A stretch of DNA of 64,000 nt from HGM04593 sp045644465 (GTDB lineage Bacteria; Bacteroidota; Bacteroidia; Bacteroidales; Bacteroidaceae), in NCBI GenBank assembly GCA_045644465.1, contig JAZRGV010000019.1, positions 1-64,000 on the forward strand, read 5' to 3'. Position 1 is the stretch's first letter, and the number at the start of each line of letters is the position of its first letter. Below are positions 35,946-43,716 of the stretch, piece after piece. The notes under the pieces are model-generated. The model worked only from the letters and a program-made list of their open reading frames with translations. It was not told the DNA's origin and did no database searches. Both the position numbers and the translations under genes were made by a program.

Positions 35946-36536
35946 ATGAAATATCTGATTGTCGGTTTGGGCAATATCGGACGCGAGTACGAAGGAACCC
36001 GCCACAACATTGGATTTACAGTATTGGACGCTTTTGCAAAAGCGTCCAATACTTCTTTTCAGGACAAGCGATACGGCTATGTAGCTGAAACATCGGTGCG
36101 CGGACGCAAGCTCATACTGCTGAAACCATCAACCTATATGAATTTGAGCGGCAACGCCATCCGCTATTGGATGCAGCAGGAAAAGATACCCTTGGAGAAC
36201 GTCCTGGTCATCGTTGACGACCTTGCCCTACCCGTAGGCTCACTACGTCTCAAAGGCCAGGGAAGCGACGGCGGACACAATGGACTCAAACACATCGCAG
36301 CAACGCTCGGAACCACATCATACGCACGCCTTCGCTTTGGTATAGGCAGCGACTTCGGCAAAGGCCATCAGGTCGATTTCGTGCTTGGTGCATTCGACAG
36401 TGAAGAGCAGAAAACCATCGAAGAACAGTTGGAGACAACCAACGAAATAATCAAGAGTTTCTGCTTTGCAGGCCTTGCACGCACCATGAACCAATTCAAC
36501 AAGAAAGGAAACGGCAAACAACCAAGCAATGAGTGA
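35946..36536 (+). CDS. pth: peptidyl-tRNA hydrolase
   Basis: A 196-residue Pth that cleaves peptidyl-tRNA to recycle tRNA. IVGLGNIGREYEGTRHNIGF carries the catalytic-type His20; KPSTYMNLSG, VIVDDLALPVGSLRLK with the acid that activates His, and GSDGGHNGLKHI are family motifs. It overlaps the next gene by 8 bases and follows rplY, a common ribosome-linked order. Confidence 0.95.
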   Translation: MKYLIVGLGNIGREYEGTRHNIGFTVLDAFAKASNTSFQDKRYGYVAETSVRGRKLILLKPSTYMNLSGNAIRYWMQQEKIPLENVLVIVDDLALPVGSLRLKGQGSDGGHNGLKHIAATLGTTSYARLRFGIGSDFGKGHQVDFVLGAFDSEEQKTIEEQLETTNEIIKSFCFAGLARTMNQFNKKGNGKQPSNE

Positions 36537-36948
36537 CCAGGCACGTATAGACAAATGGCTTTGGGCGGTACGCATATACAAAACACGCAGCATCGCTGCC
36601 GAAGCCTGCAAAAAAGGCCATATAAGCATTGGCGACCGCACCGCCAAGCCCGCGCATAACATACGCGTTGGTGATATCGTCAATGTAAAGAAAGCACCCA
36701 TCACCTACTCGTTCCGCGTACTCAAATGCGCCGAGAATCGTGTGGGAGCAAAGCTCGTGCCCGAACTGATGGAAAACATCACCTCGCAAGAGCAATACGA
36801 AATACTCGAGATGAGCAAGATAAGTGGCTTCATCGACCGCCAACGCGGCACCGGCCGTCCCACCAAGAAAGAACGCCGTGACCTCGACATCTTCGTCGGA
36901 GAATCGTTCAACGACGAGTTCGAAGAGTTCGATTTCGACGAGCTGTAA
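36529..36948 (+). CDS. S4-domain RNA-binding protein (HslR/Hsp15-like)
   Basis: A 139-residue protein whose first 60 residues form an S4 domain (RIDKWLWAVRIYKTRS, then CKKGHISIGD and IRVGDIVNVKK). This matches Hsp15/RqcH-partner-type proteins that bind stalled 50S-nascent-chain complexes. The C-terminus is basic then acidic (GRPTKKERRDLD; DEFEEFDFDEL). Its start overlaps pth by 8 bases, so pth and this gene, both linked to stalled peptidyl-tRNA, are coupled. A terminator follows. Confidence 0.9.
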   Translation: MSDQARIDKWLWAVRIYKTRSIAAEACKKGHISIGDRTAKPAHNIRVGDIVNVKKAPITYSFRVLKCAENRVGAKLVPELMENITSQEQYEILEMSKISGFIDRQRGTGRPTKKERRDLDIFVGESFNDEFEEFDFDEL

Positions 36949-36976
36949 CAAACGAACATACAAACAACATTACACA

Positions 36977-37012
36977 AACAGACATCTTCGCCAACGAAAA
37001 TGTCTGTTTTTT
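36977..37012 (+). terminator. rho-independent terminator of the rplY-pth-S4 operon
   Basis: A stem of nine plus four bp with one mismatch (36977 to 37008, CCAA loop) is followed by six T. It marks the end of the housekeeping block before the polysaccharide locus. Confidence 0.85.
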
Positions 37013-37050
37013 ATTCCATTTCCAACAGAGCGAAAACATTTTCGGGCAAA

Positions 37051-37083
37051 TTTGTTTTATTAATCATATAAATATTAAATTTG
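37051..37083 (+). promoter_or_regulatory. promoter of the polysaccharide locus first gene
   Basis: TTTG (37051-37054), 21 bases, then TAAATTTG (37076-37083), perfect to consensus and 33 bases before the ATG. Confidence 0.7.
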
Positions 37084-37115
37084 CATAAATTAAGAAAAAA
37101 CGAATAACCGCAACA

Positions 37116-37871
37116 ATGGAAAAATACTTCGACATACGATACAAGTTCGATGTACCCGCTGTACACCAAACCATTGACGAGCACATAACCAACGGCAAGA
37201 CAGGATACATTTGCGTAGCCGACGGCAATATCCTCACAATGGTGCACAACAACGAAGAGTACCGCTCCGTCATCGACGAAAGCATTTTTTCAATCTGCGA
37301 CAGCAGTTGGGTGCCCAAATTCGTAAAATGGATATACGGTCACAACCGCAGCCACTATTGCGGAAGCGACATATTTATCGACATCGTACGTTCCCGTAAG
37401 TACAGAATGATATTTCTGGGAACAAAGCAAAACATCCTCGACGCATTGCAGCAGAACCTCACAAAGGAAAACCCCGACGTTGCAGGCATGACATTCAAGG
37501 AACTACCATTCTGCAGCGTCGATGAGTTCGACTACGCAGGCATAGCCAAGGAGATAGAGCGCGACGGCGCCGACATAGTGTGGGTAGCCCTTGGCGCGCC
37601 CAAGCAAGAGATATTCATGAACCGCCTGAAACCACACCTGAAGCAAGGAGTGATGATAGCCATTGGCGCAGCCTTCAATTTTTACAGTGGCCTCAGCGAC
37701 GCTCCACAGCGATGCCCCGCCTGGATGCGCAAGATGCATCTCGAATTCGTACATCGCATATTCAAAGAGCCCAAGAAACAGATAAAACGCTGTTGGCACA
37801 TTGTAACCACCCTGCCCGCCATACTCAGCAAAGAGGCAAGAATAAAGAGACAGAGAACAGGAAATAACTAA
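37116..37871 (+). CDS. WecG/TagA/CpsF-family glycosyltransferase
   Basis: A 251-residue GT26 enzyme that adds a sugar (ManNAc-type in WecG and TagA) to a lipid-linked monosaccharide at the inner membrane. Family motifs: YICVADGNILTM near the start with the conserved Asp, SSWVPKFVKW, MIFLGTK, DIVWVALGAPKQE and GVMIAIGAAFNFYSG, PQRCPAWMRKMHLEFVHR. The composition is close to housekeeping genes. As the first gene after the housekeeping block it probably marks the start of repeat-unit assembly. The exact donor and acceptor sugars are unknown. Confidence 0.88.
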   Translation: MEKYFDIRYKFDVPAVHQTIDEHITNGKTGYICVADGNILTMVHNNEEYRSVIDESIFSICDSSWVPKFVKWIYGHNRSHYCGSDIFIDIVRSRKYRMIFLGTKQNILDALQQNLTKENPDVAGMTFKELPFCSVDEFDYAGIAKEIERDGADIVWVALGAPKQEIFMNRLKPHLKQGVMIAIGAAFNFYSGLSDAPQRCPAWMRKMHLEFVHRIFKEPKKQIKRCWHIVTTLPAILSKEARIKRQRTGNN

Positions 37872-37881
37872 GAGATTATAT

Positions 37882-37990
37882 AAAAAGAGCTGTTTAAGGC
37901 TTGCAAAGCCCGAAAAGGCGTAGTTTATTAAACGTAAATGAGCATTTAAAGGCGAGCGTAACGACAAAAGAGCCTTTTAAGTCAGCCTTT
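37882..37990 (+). repeat. dispersed intergenic repeat, copy 2
   Basis: Shares ordered blocks with 20178-20288, including TTTATTAAACGTAAATGA against TTTACTATACGTAAATGA, a TAACG block and GCCTTTTAAGT. Confidence 0.45.
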
Positions 37991-38051
37991 TAAGCAAATT
38001 TCATTCCCAAAACTTTAAGTATTAATACAGCAGTTCACCCAAATATTGTTT

Positions 38052-38077
38052 GTCATACTGAGCATAGCGAAGTATCT
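38052..38077 (+). repeat. GTCAT-CTGAGC-type short repeat
   Basis: GTCATACTGAGCATAGCGAAG belongs to a short motif family widespread in Bacteroidetes spacers; a second, longer version lies at 63581-63647. Confidence 0.5.
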
Positions 38078-38304
38078 ATTCACTGCGCTGTTATAAGCTC
38101 CTACGCCTTCAGCGATGTTACTAATGCTCATTGTGAAATTAAAACAAGTTTTATTCCACTCGTTCAATCGCAACATTCACAGCCTTAACATTGACTTTAG
38201 CCCCTTCGGGCGCCGACCGTTGGCTCGTTCTAGATGAACAAGTTCTCGAAGAAAATGAGTTGCGTATCAACTGCTATATTGTTACTAAACTTTATTTAAA
38301 TAAA

Positions 38305-38336
38305 TTTGTTTATAAATATTATAAATTATAAATTTG
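38305..38336 (+). promoter_or_regulatory. promoter of ugd
   Basis: TTTG (38305-38308), 20 bases, then TAAATTTG (38329-38336), perfect to consensus, 74 bases before ATG 38410. Confidence 0.7.
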
Positions 38337-38409
38337 TAAGGTTGTAAATAGGCGAAAGCATCCCTATCAGAACATTTTGCCATACAGCAACAAATTAAAG
38401 CAAAAAACA

Positions 38410-39747
38410 ATGAAAATAGCAGTTGCAGGAACAGGATATGTAGGCTTGAGCATAGCCACATTGTTGGCGCAGCACAACGAAGTTGTAGCCGTTGACGTAA
38501 TCCCCGAAAAGGTAGAGAAAATCAACAACCGCATATCGCCAATCCAGGACGAATACATCGAGAAATACCTGGCCGAGAAAGAGTTGAACCTGCGCGCAAC
38601 CCTCGACGGCAGAGAGGCATACCGCGATGCCGACTTCATTGTCATTGCAGCCCCCACCAACTACGACCCACAGAAAAACTTCTTCGACACACATCACATC
38701 GAAGATGTCATAGACCTGATTCTTGAAGTAAACCCACAGGCAACAATGGTCATCAAGAGCACCATCCCTGTTGGTTACTGTCGCAGCCTTTATGTGAAAT
38801 ACGCAAAGAAGTTCAAAGAGAACGGATGGGACACCACCCACAAACTGCGTTTGCTGTTCTCGCCCGAGTTCCTGCGCGAGAGCAAAGCGCTCTACGACAA
38901 CCTCTACCCCAGCCGCATCATTGTGGGCTACCCAAAGATGATTGACAACTACGAAGAGGAAAACAACGCCATCAAAGCCATTGCCGGCAACCATTTGGAA
39001 GAGGCGGCACACACCTTCGCCCACCTGTTGCAGCAAGGAGCAATAAAAGAGAATATCCCCACCCTGTTTATGGGCTTAAAAGAGGCCGAAGCCGTAAAAC
39101 TCTTTGCCAACACCTACCTTGCACTGCGAGTAAGCTACTTCAACGAGCTCGATACATATGCCGAGATTAAAGGACTCGACTCCGCAGCCATCATTCAGGG
39201 CGTAGGACTCGACCCACGCATCGGCGACCACTATAACAACCCGTCTTTCGGTTACGGAGGCTACTGCCTTCCAAAGGACACCAAGCAGCTGCTTGCCAAC
39301 TACCAGGAAGTGCCACAGAACATGATGAGCGCCATAGTAGAGAGCAACCGCACCCGCAAGGACTTCATTGCCGACCAGGTACTCCGCATGGCAGGCTGGT
39401 ACAGCTACAGCGAGAACAACCAATACGATTCATCGTTCAACGTTCATCGTTCATCGTTCACCGCCCCCGTCATCGGCGTTTACCGCCTAACCATGAAGGC
39501 CGGCAGCGACAACTTCCGCCAGTCATCAATCCAGGGAGTAATGAAACGCATCAAAGCCAAAGGCGCTGAAGTCATCATCTACGAGCCAACACTCGAAGAC
39601 GGCAGCACCTTCTTCGGCAGCCGCGTGGTGAACAACCTTGATGAGTTCAAGGCGCAGTCGCAAGCCATCATCGCCAACCGCTACGACAAAGCCCTCGACG
39701 ATGTAAAGAAGAAAGTATATACACGCGATATATTTCAAAGGGATTGA
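38410..39747 (+). CDS. ugd: UDP-sugar 6-dehydrogenase (UDP-glucose type)
   Basis: A 445-residue NAD-dependent nucleotide-sugar dehydrogenase, most likely making UDP-glucuronate. The Rossmann motif GTGYVG is at 7-12; KSTIPVGY, SPEFLRESKA, the metal/substrate YCLPKDT motif with catalytic Cys286, and the C-terminal GVYRLTMKAGSDNFRQSS motif are present. ATG 38410 is used; the longer frame from 38377 has no conserved residues. Residues about 340-351 (SSFNVHRSSFTA) are encoded by a heptad tandem repeat (39429-39460) in the linker before the UDP-binding domain; a short linker is normal here. The gene's last 72 bases recur after the next gene. Confidence 0.92.
   Translation: MKIAVAGTGYVGLSIATLLAQHNEVVAVDVIPEKVEKINNRISPIQDEYIEKYLAEKELNLRATLDGREAYRDADFIVIAAPTNYDPQKNFFDTHHIEDVIDLILEVNPQATMVIKSTIPVGYCRSLYVKYAKKFKENGWDTTHKLRLLFSPEFLRESKALYDNLYPSRIIVGYPKMIDNYEEENNAIKAIAGNHLEEAAHTFAHLLQQGAIKENIPTLFMGLKEAEAVKLFANTYLALRVSYFNELDTYAEIKGLDSAAIIQGVGLDPRIGDHYNNPSFGYGGYCLPKDTKQLLANYQEVPQNMMSAIVESNRTRKDFIADQVLRMAGWYSYSENNQYDSSFNVHRSSFTAPVIGVYRLTMKAGSDNFRQSSIQGVMKRIKAKGAEVIIYEPTLEDGSTFFGSRVVNNLDEFKAQSQAIIANRYDKALDDVKKKVYTRDIFQRD
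39429..39460 (+). repeat. heptad tandem repeat inside ugd
   Basis: Four and a half copies of TTCATCG (one TTCAACG), seven bases long, translated in frame. Related heptad-phased runs occur in the spacers at 53404 and 56957. Confidence 0.8.
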
Positions 39748-39845
39748 TTTGGTTTAGAGTTTAACTTCGTTGAATATCAGCATTGCTCGTTGTAAAACAT
39801 TAAAGCAAACTTTATATTTCACTCGCTTGCACGATATTTAGAGTT
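39676..39845 (+). repeat. direct repeat copy 1: ugd 3' end plus spacer element
   Basis: Aligns without gaps to 40958-41127, offset 1,282 bases. It holds the last 72 bases of ugd plus 98 bases of spacer. By eye there are about 9 differences in the coding part and 3 in the spacer part. The spacer element (39753-39846) starts and ends with TTTAGAGTTT. Confidence 0.9.
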
Positions 39846-39884
39846 TAGAGAGATTGATGAGAAACGATTAACTACATAGACTAT

Positions 39885-40955
39885 ATGAAAAACTCAAACT
39901 ATGTAATAAGAGAGTCAAACTTTGAACTATTGCGAATTGTTGCAATGTTTCTTGTTTTGGTTGTTCATGCCGACTATTTAAGTTTGGGAAGACCAACTCA
40001 AATAGAAATAATGCAAGAACCAATAAGTTCTATTGGCAGAATATTTTTCCAAGCAATGAGTATTGCTTGTGTTAATATATTTATTCTTATTTCAGGATGG
40101 TTTGGAATTAAGCCAAGTATAAAAAGTTTTTCAAATTTTATATTTCAATGCCTCTTTTTTTACATTGGCATTTATTTCGTTGGTATTGCTTCTGGATTTG
40201 CAACATTTAGCATCAAAGGACTTGTAAGATCATTTGCTTTGATTAAATGGAATTGGTTTATATACTCATACATTCTGCTTTACATTTTAGTACCAGTATT
40301 GAATTCATACATCAACAACACCCCCAAAAAGCAAATACGAAACACAATAATTTGTTTTTACATATTCCAAACTATTTTTGCTTTTTTATTTAGAACTGTA
40401 TCTTTTTTCAAAAATGGGTATTCAACCATATCATTTATAGGCTTATACATGTTGGCAAGATATATAAAATTATTCCCCAATAAATACACAACATTAAGCA
40501 TTAAAAACGATTTTTTGATTATATCATTTTTCATCACACTTATTGCCACAATTGAGTTCATATTGATTTCTTATAATGCACCAGAACATTACAAGTATAA
40601 CAATTACATAAACCCTTTTGTAATTTTAGTAGCACTATACACTTTGTTACTATTCTCAAAGCTTAAATTTCATAGTAAATTTATAAATTGGATAGCATCC
40701 TCCTGTTTTGCCGTGTATCTTATTCATATAAACCCATTGATATTAGACAAATATCTTCACGGAGCGAAGTTTATTTATAACAACACAAACGGGTTTACTT
40801 ATTTACTTACTATCAGCCTCGCACTAATCATTATTTTTATATTTGCCATCTTTTTAGACAAAATTAGGATTCTTGTTTGGAATTTATTTTGGAAAAACAT
40901 TGAAAGAACCAATATTTATCAAATGAACTTTAACAAAAATTACAAGGATTTATAG
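39885..40955 (+). CDS. acyltransferase family 3 membrane protein
   Basis: A 356-residue multi-pass protein of the Acyl_transf_3 (OafA/WecH) family, which adds acetyl or other acyl groups to polysaccharide sugars at the membrane. ESNFELLRIVAMFLVLVVHADY contains the family's early R-x-x-A...H motif; about ten hydrophobic helices follow, with VYLIHINPLIL near the C-terminus. It is much more A+T-rich than ugd upstream and is flanked on both sides by the 170-bp direct repeat, so it looks like an acquired cassette. Target sugar and acyl group are unknown. Confidence 0.88.
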   Translation: MKNSNYVIRESNFELLRIVAMFLVLVVHADYLSLGRPTQIEIMQEPISSIGRIFFQAMSIACVNIFILISGWFGIKPSIKSFSNFIFQCLFFYIGIYFVGIASGFATFSIKGLVRSFALIKWNWFIYSYILLYILVPVLNSYINNTPKKQIRNTIICFYIFQTIFAFLFRTVSFFKNGYSTISFIGLYMLARYIKLFPNKYTTLSIKNDFLIISFFITLIATIEFILISYNAPEHYKYNNYINPFVILVALYTLLLFSKLKFHSKFINWIASSCFAVYLIHINPLILDKYLHGAKFIYNNTNGFTYLLTISLALIIIFIFAIFLDKIRILVWNLFWKNIERTNIYQMNFNKNYKDL

Positions 40956-41029
40956 TCAATCGATACGACACTATCCTCAACGATGTAAAGAAAAAAGTAT
41001 ATACACGCGATATATTTCAAAGAGATTGA
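40955..41029 (+). pseudogene. duplicated 3' end of ugd
   Basis: In the frame starting at 40955 this reads VNRYDTILNDVKKKVYTR and DIFQRD then stop, matching the last 24 residues of ugd (39676-39747) with three substitutions. The remainder of the gene is absent. It directly follows the acyltransferase stop and marks the second copy of the flanking repeat. Confidence 0.85.
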
Positions 41030-41127
41030 TTTAGTTTAGAGTTTAACTTCGTTGAATATCTGCATTGCTCGTTGTAAAACATTAAAGCAAACTTTATGTT
41101 TCACTCGCTTGCACGATATTTAGAGTG
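40958..41127 (+). repeat. direct repeat copy 2: ugd 3' end plus spacer element
   Basis: Second copy of 39676-39845. It lies after the acyltransferase, before the flippase gene. Confidence 0.9.
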
Positions 41128-41170
41128 AGAGTAACGAGCAACGATTAACGAATAACAAATACGAACACAA

Positions 41171-42706
41171 ATGAGCGACAACGCATCAAACAACAAGCGT
41201 ATAGCAAAGAACACTGCTGTATTATACATCAGAATGATTGTGATGATGATAATCAGTTTCTACACTTCGCGTGTAATGCTCAATGCGCTTGGTGTTGAAG
41301 ATTATGGTATCAACAACGTAGTTGGTGGTCTTGTCGCAATGTTCTCATTAATTTCCGGTTCATTATCAAACAGCGTCAGCCGTTTTATAACATTCGGATT
41401 AGGAAAAGGGGATATAGAACAATTAAAAAGAACATTCTCTACAGCAATAAATATACACATAATCTTAGCGATTATTGTTGTTATTGCGATAGAAACAGTC
41501 GGAGTTTGGTTTCTCAACAACAAAATGAACATTGAGAGCAACAGATTGGAAGCAGCCAACTGGATACTACACTGTTCCACAATAACATTTGCTATTGGAC
41601 TTTTGTCTGTGCCATACAATGCAGCAATAATAGCTCATGAGAAAATGTCAGCATTTGCTTATATGACAATATTTGACGCTGTAGCCAAATTAGCGATTGT
41701 TTTTGGCATTAAATATTACGGTGGTGATAAACTGATTCTTTTTGCCATACTAAATATAATACCTATAGTCGTTTCACAAATCATATACTGGCAATACAGC
41801 AAACACAAATTCGAAGAATGTACATACGAATTAAGCTGGGATAAAAAAACGACTAATGAAATTGGAGGATTCGCGATATGGGGTTTCATTGGTAGCACAG
41901 CAGGTTTAATGAAAGACCAAGGAGTTAACATCGTTATTAATATATTCGCAGGAGCGACCGTGAATGCAGCCCGTGGCATTGCGATGCAAGTAAATAGTAT
42001 AATTTCAAGATTTATAGGAAATTTCACTATAGCATTAAACCCACAAATAATAAAAGACTACGCAACCGGAAACCTTGAACGAATGCATAAACTAATTTTC
42101 ACCGGAACCCGTTTTTCATACTTTCTGTTCATGTTTCTTGCCATTCCAATCTTCTTTGAAGTAGAAAATATACTATACATCTGGTTGGGACAAGTTCCGG
42201 CACATACAGTATTATTCACTAGATTAGTACTGATACTTACACTTTGTGAAATCTTTTCAAATTCACTAATTACAGCACAAGCAGCAACAGGTAAGATTCG
42301 TAATTATCAAATAGTTGTTGGAGGAATATATCTTCTAAATCTACCAATATCATATTTGCTTTTACGTTTAGGTTTTCCTCCAGAAAGTACACTTATTGTA
42401 GCTATTGTAGTTTCACAAATATGCCTGATCGCTAGACTTTGTTTTTTAAAAAACTCCATACAACTGTCTGTTAACAAATTCATAAAGGAAGTATACTTTA
42501 AAGCTATTTCAACAACAGTCATATCAGCCATTCTGCCATTTCTCTGCTATTGGCATATCCAGCCAACATATCAACGTTTATTTATTATTTGTAGTATATC
42601 ATTTACAACTTCTTTATTTTGCATATTCTATATTGGCTGTAACATCAAAGAACGTAAAACAATCATAAAAAAATTACTTAAAATCAAGAAAAAACTAAAT
42701 AGTTGA
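41171..42706 (+). CDS. wzx: Wzx-type oligosaccharide flippase
   Basis: A 511-residue multi-pass inner-membrane protein of the MOP/polysaccharide transport superfamily, which flips the lipid-linked repeat unit. Start NTAVLYIRMIVMMIISFYTSR, RVMLNALGVEDYGINNVVGG and the helix pattern (about 12-14 segments) match Bacteroidetes O-antigen flippases. ARGIAMQVNSIISRFIGNF is a further conserved stretch. It lies just after the second repeat copy. A very similar role in teichoic-type export is less likely given the neighbours. Confidence 0.9.
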   Translation: MSDNASNNKRIAKNTAVLYIRMIVMMIISFYTSRVMLNALGVEDYGINNVVGGLVAMFSLISGSLSNSVSRFITFGLGKGDIEQLKRTFSTAINIHIILAIIVVIAIETVGVWFLNNKMNIESNRLEAANWILHCSTITFAIGLLSVPYNAAIIAHEKMSAFAYMTIFDAVAKLAIVFGIKYYGGDKLILFAILNIIPIVVSQIIYWQYSKHKFEECTYELSWDKKTTNEIGGFAIWGFIGSTAGLMKDQGVNIVINIFAGATVNAARGIAMQVNSIISRFIGNFTIALNPQIIKDYATGNLERMHKLIFTGTRFSYFLFMFLAIPIFFEVENILYIWLGQVPAHTVLFTRLVLILTLCEIFSNSLITAQAATGKIRNYQIVVGGIYLLNLPISYLLLRLGFPPESTLIVAIVVSQICLIARLCFLKNSIQLSVNKFIKEVYFKAISTTVISAILPFLCYWHIQPTYQRLFIICSISFTTSLFCIFYIGCNIKERKTIIKKLLKIKKKLNS

Positions 42707-42775
42707 AACAATTATATAAACGATATCAATTCCGATTATAAAGATACCCACAATTATGTTAATAAAACAGTAATT

Positions 42776-42783
42776 TAAATTTG
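42776..42783 (+). promoter_or_regulatory. possible internal -7 box
   Basis: TAAATTTG, perfect to consensus, 42 bases before the pyruvyl-transferase-like ATG. The -33 region is weak (TATG at 17 bases). Confidence 0.35.
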
Positions 42784-42824
42784 TATTTATAGCAATAAGA
42801 TTTACATAAAATTTGCATTTATAT

Positions 42825-43703
42825 ATGAAATGGTCTATTAAAGAGTTAACATATTACTTTTTTCATCGTTTGCCAGCAATAATTAAAGGTCGATATATTT
42901 ATCATAATTTAATAAAAGCACATTGGGGTCGTGGATTAAATAATTTTGGTGACTGCCTATCCCCAGACATTTTGAAACATTACTGTTTAACACCTGTTTA
43001 TGTTCCAAGTAAAAAGGATGCAGATATAATCTTGGCTGGGAGTATTCTGCAATCGACAGACCCCAATTATAGTGGATATATTGTAGGAACAGGGGGAGAT
43101 AATGTCAAATATTCATTCTCAAATGCAAAAGTATTGGCTGTCCGAGGGAAACTAACTCACAATAATTTTCAATCTCATAAAGATTTTGATTCAATAATTT
43201 ATGGCGACCCTGGATTATTGATGTCATACGTATTCCCTGAAAAAATTCAACAGAAGTATGATTTAGGCATTATACCCCATTTTGTTGATTGGAATACCGA
43301 AAACATTAATAATTGGCGCAATTCTTTTAAAAAAGAGAATATCCTTTTCATCAATCCTTTAGGGAATCCAAAAGATATTATAACTAAAATAAAAAAATGT
43401 AAATGCATTGTGTCTTCATCTTTACATGGATTAATAATTGCTGATACATTCCATATACCCAACATCCGATTTGTAGATCGTCAAACAATGCCCACACTAT
43501 TTTACGATTATAAATTTGAAGATTATTACTCATCATTAGGTATTAATGAAAATTGTATAGAAATTACAGGAAAGGAAACTGTAGAAGAATTAATAAAACA
43601 AACAACATTAAAACCTATTGAAAAAATAGAGTCTTTAAAACAAGGACTTGACAATATTATGCGCGACCTCATTATTAAATTCAAAAAGAGAAGAATTAAA
43701 TAG
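42825..43703 (+). CDS. polysaccharide pyruvyl transferase family protein
   Basis: A 292-residue protein of the polysaccharide pyruvyl transferase family, which forms ketal pyruvate on sugars using phosphoenolpyruvate. HWGRGLNNFGDCLSPDI near the start, ADIILAGSIL, YIVGTGGD, VLAVRGKLT and IYGDPGLL are family features, and the C-terminal CIVSSSLHGLIIADTF motif is diagnostic. I chose ATG 42825 because the upstream start would be TTG. The gene is very A+T-rich. A second family member lies at 59252. Confidence 0.88.
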   Translation: MKWSIKELTYYFFHRLPAIIKGRYIYHNLIKAHWGRGLNNFGDCLSPDILKHYCLTPVYVPSKKDADIILAGSILQSTDPNYSGYIVGTGGDNVKYSFSNAKVLAVRGKLTHNNFQSHKDFDSIIYGDPGLLMSYVFPEKIQQKYDLGIIPHFVDWNTENINNWRNSFKKENILFINPLGNPKDIITKIKKCKCIVSSSLHGLIIADTFHIPNIRFVDRQTMPTLFYDYKFEDYYSSLGINENCIEITGKETVEELIKQTTLKPIEKIESLKQGLDNIMRDLIIKFKKRRIK

Positions 43704-43716
43704 ACATAAATAATAA

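Larger units (their letters stand above)
37872..38304. other. non-coding spacer with two dispersed repeats
   Basis: This stretch between the WecG-like gene and ugd holds no convincing gene. It carries a dispersed repeat at 37882-37990, a GTCAT-CTGAGC-type motif at 38052-38077, and A+T-rich DNA before the ugd promoter. Confidence 0.6.

Noticed and set aside
38395..39036. Minus-strand open frame of 213 codons
   Set aside because: Antisense to ugd, which is intact and conserved.
39676..41127. Acyltransferase with flanking repeats as an insertion sequence or composite transposon
   Set aside because: No transposase, no terminal inverted repeats and no target duplication; the repeats include a coding tail of ugd.
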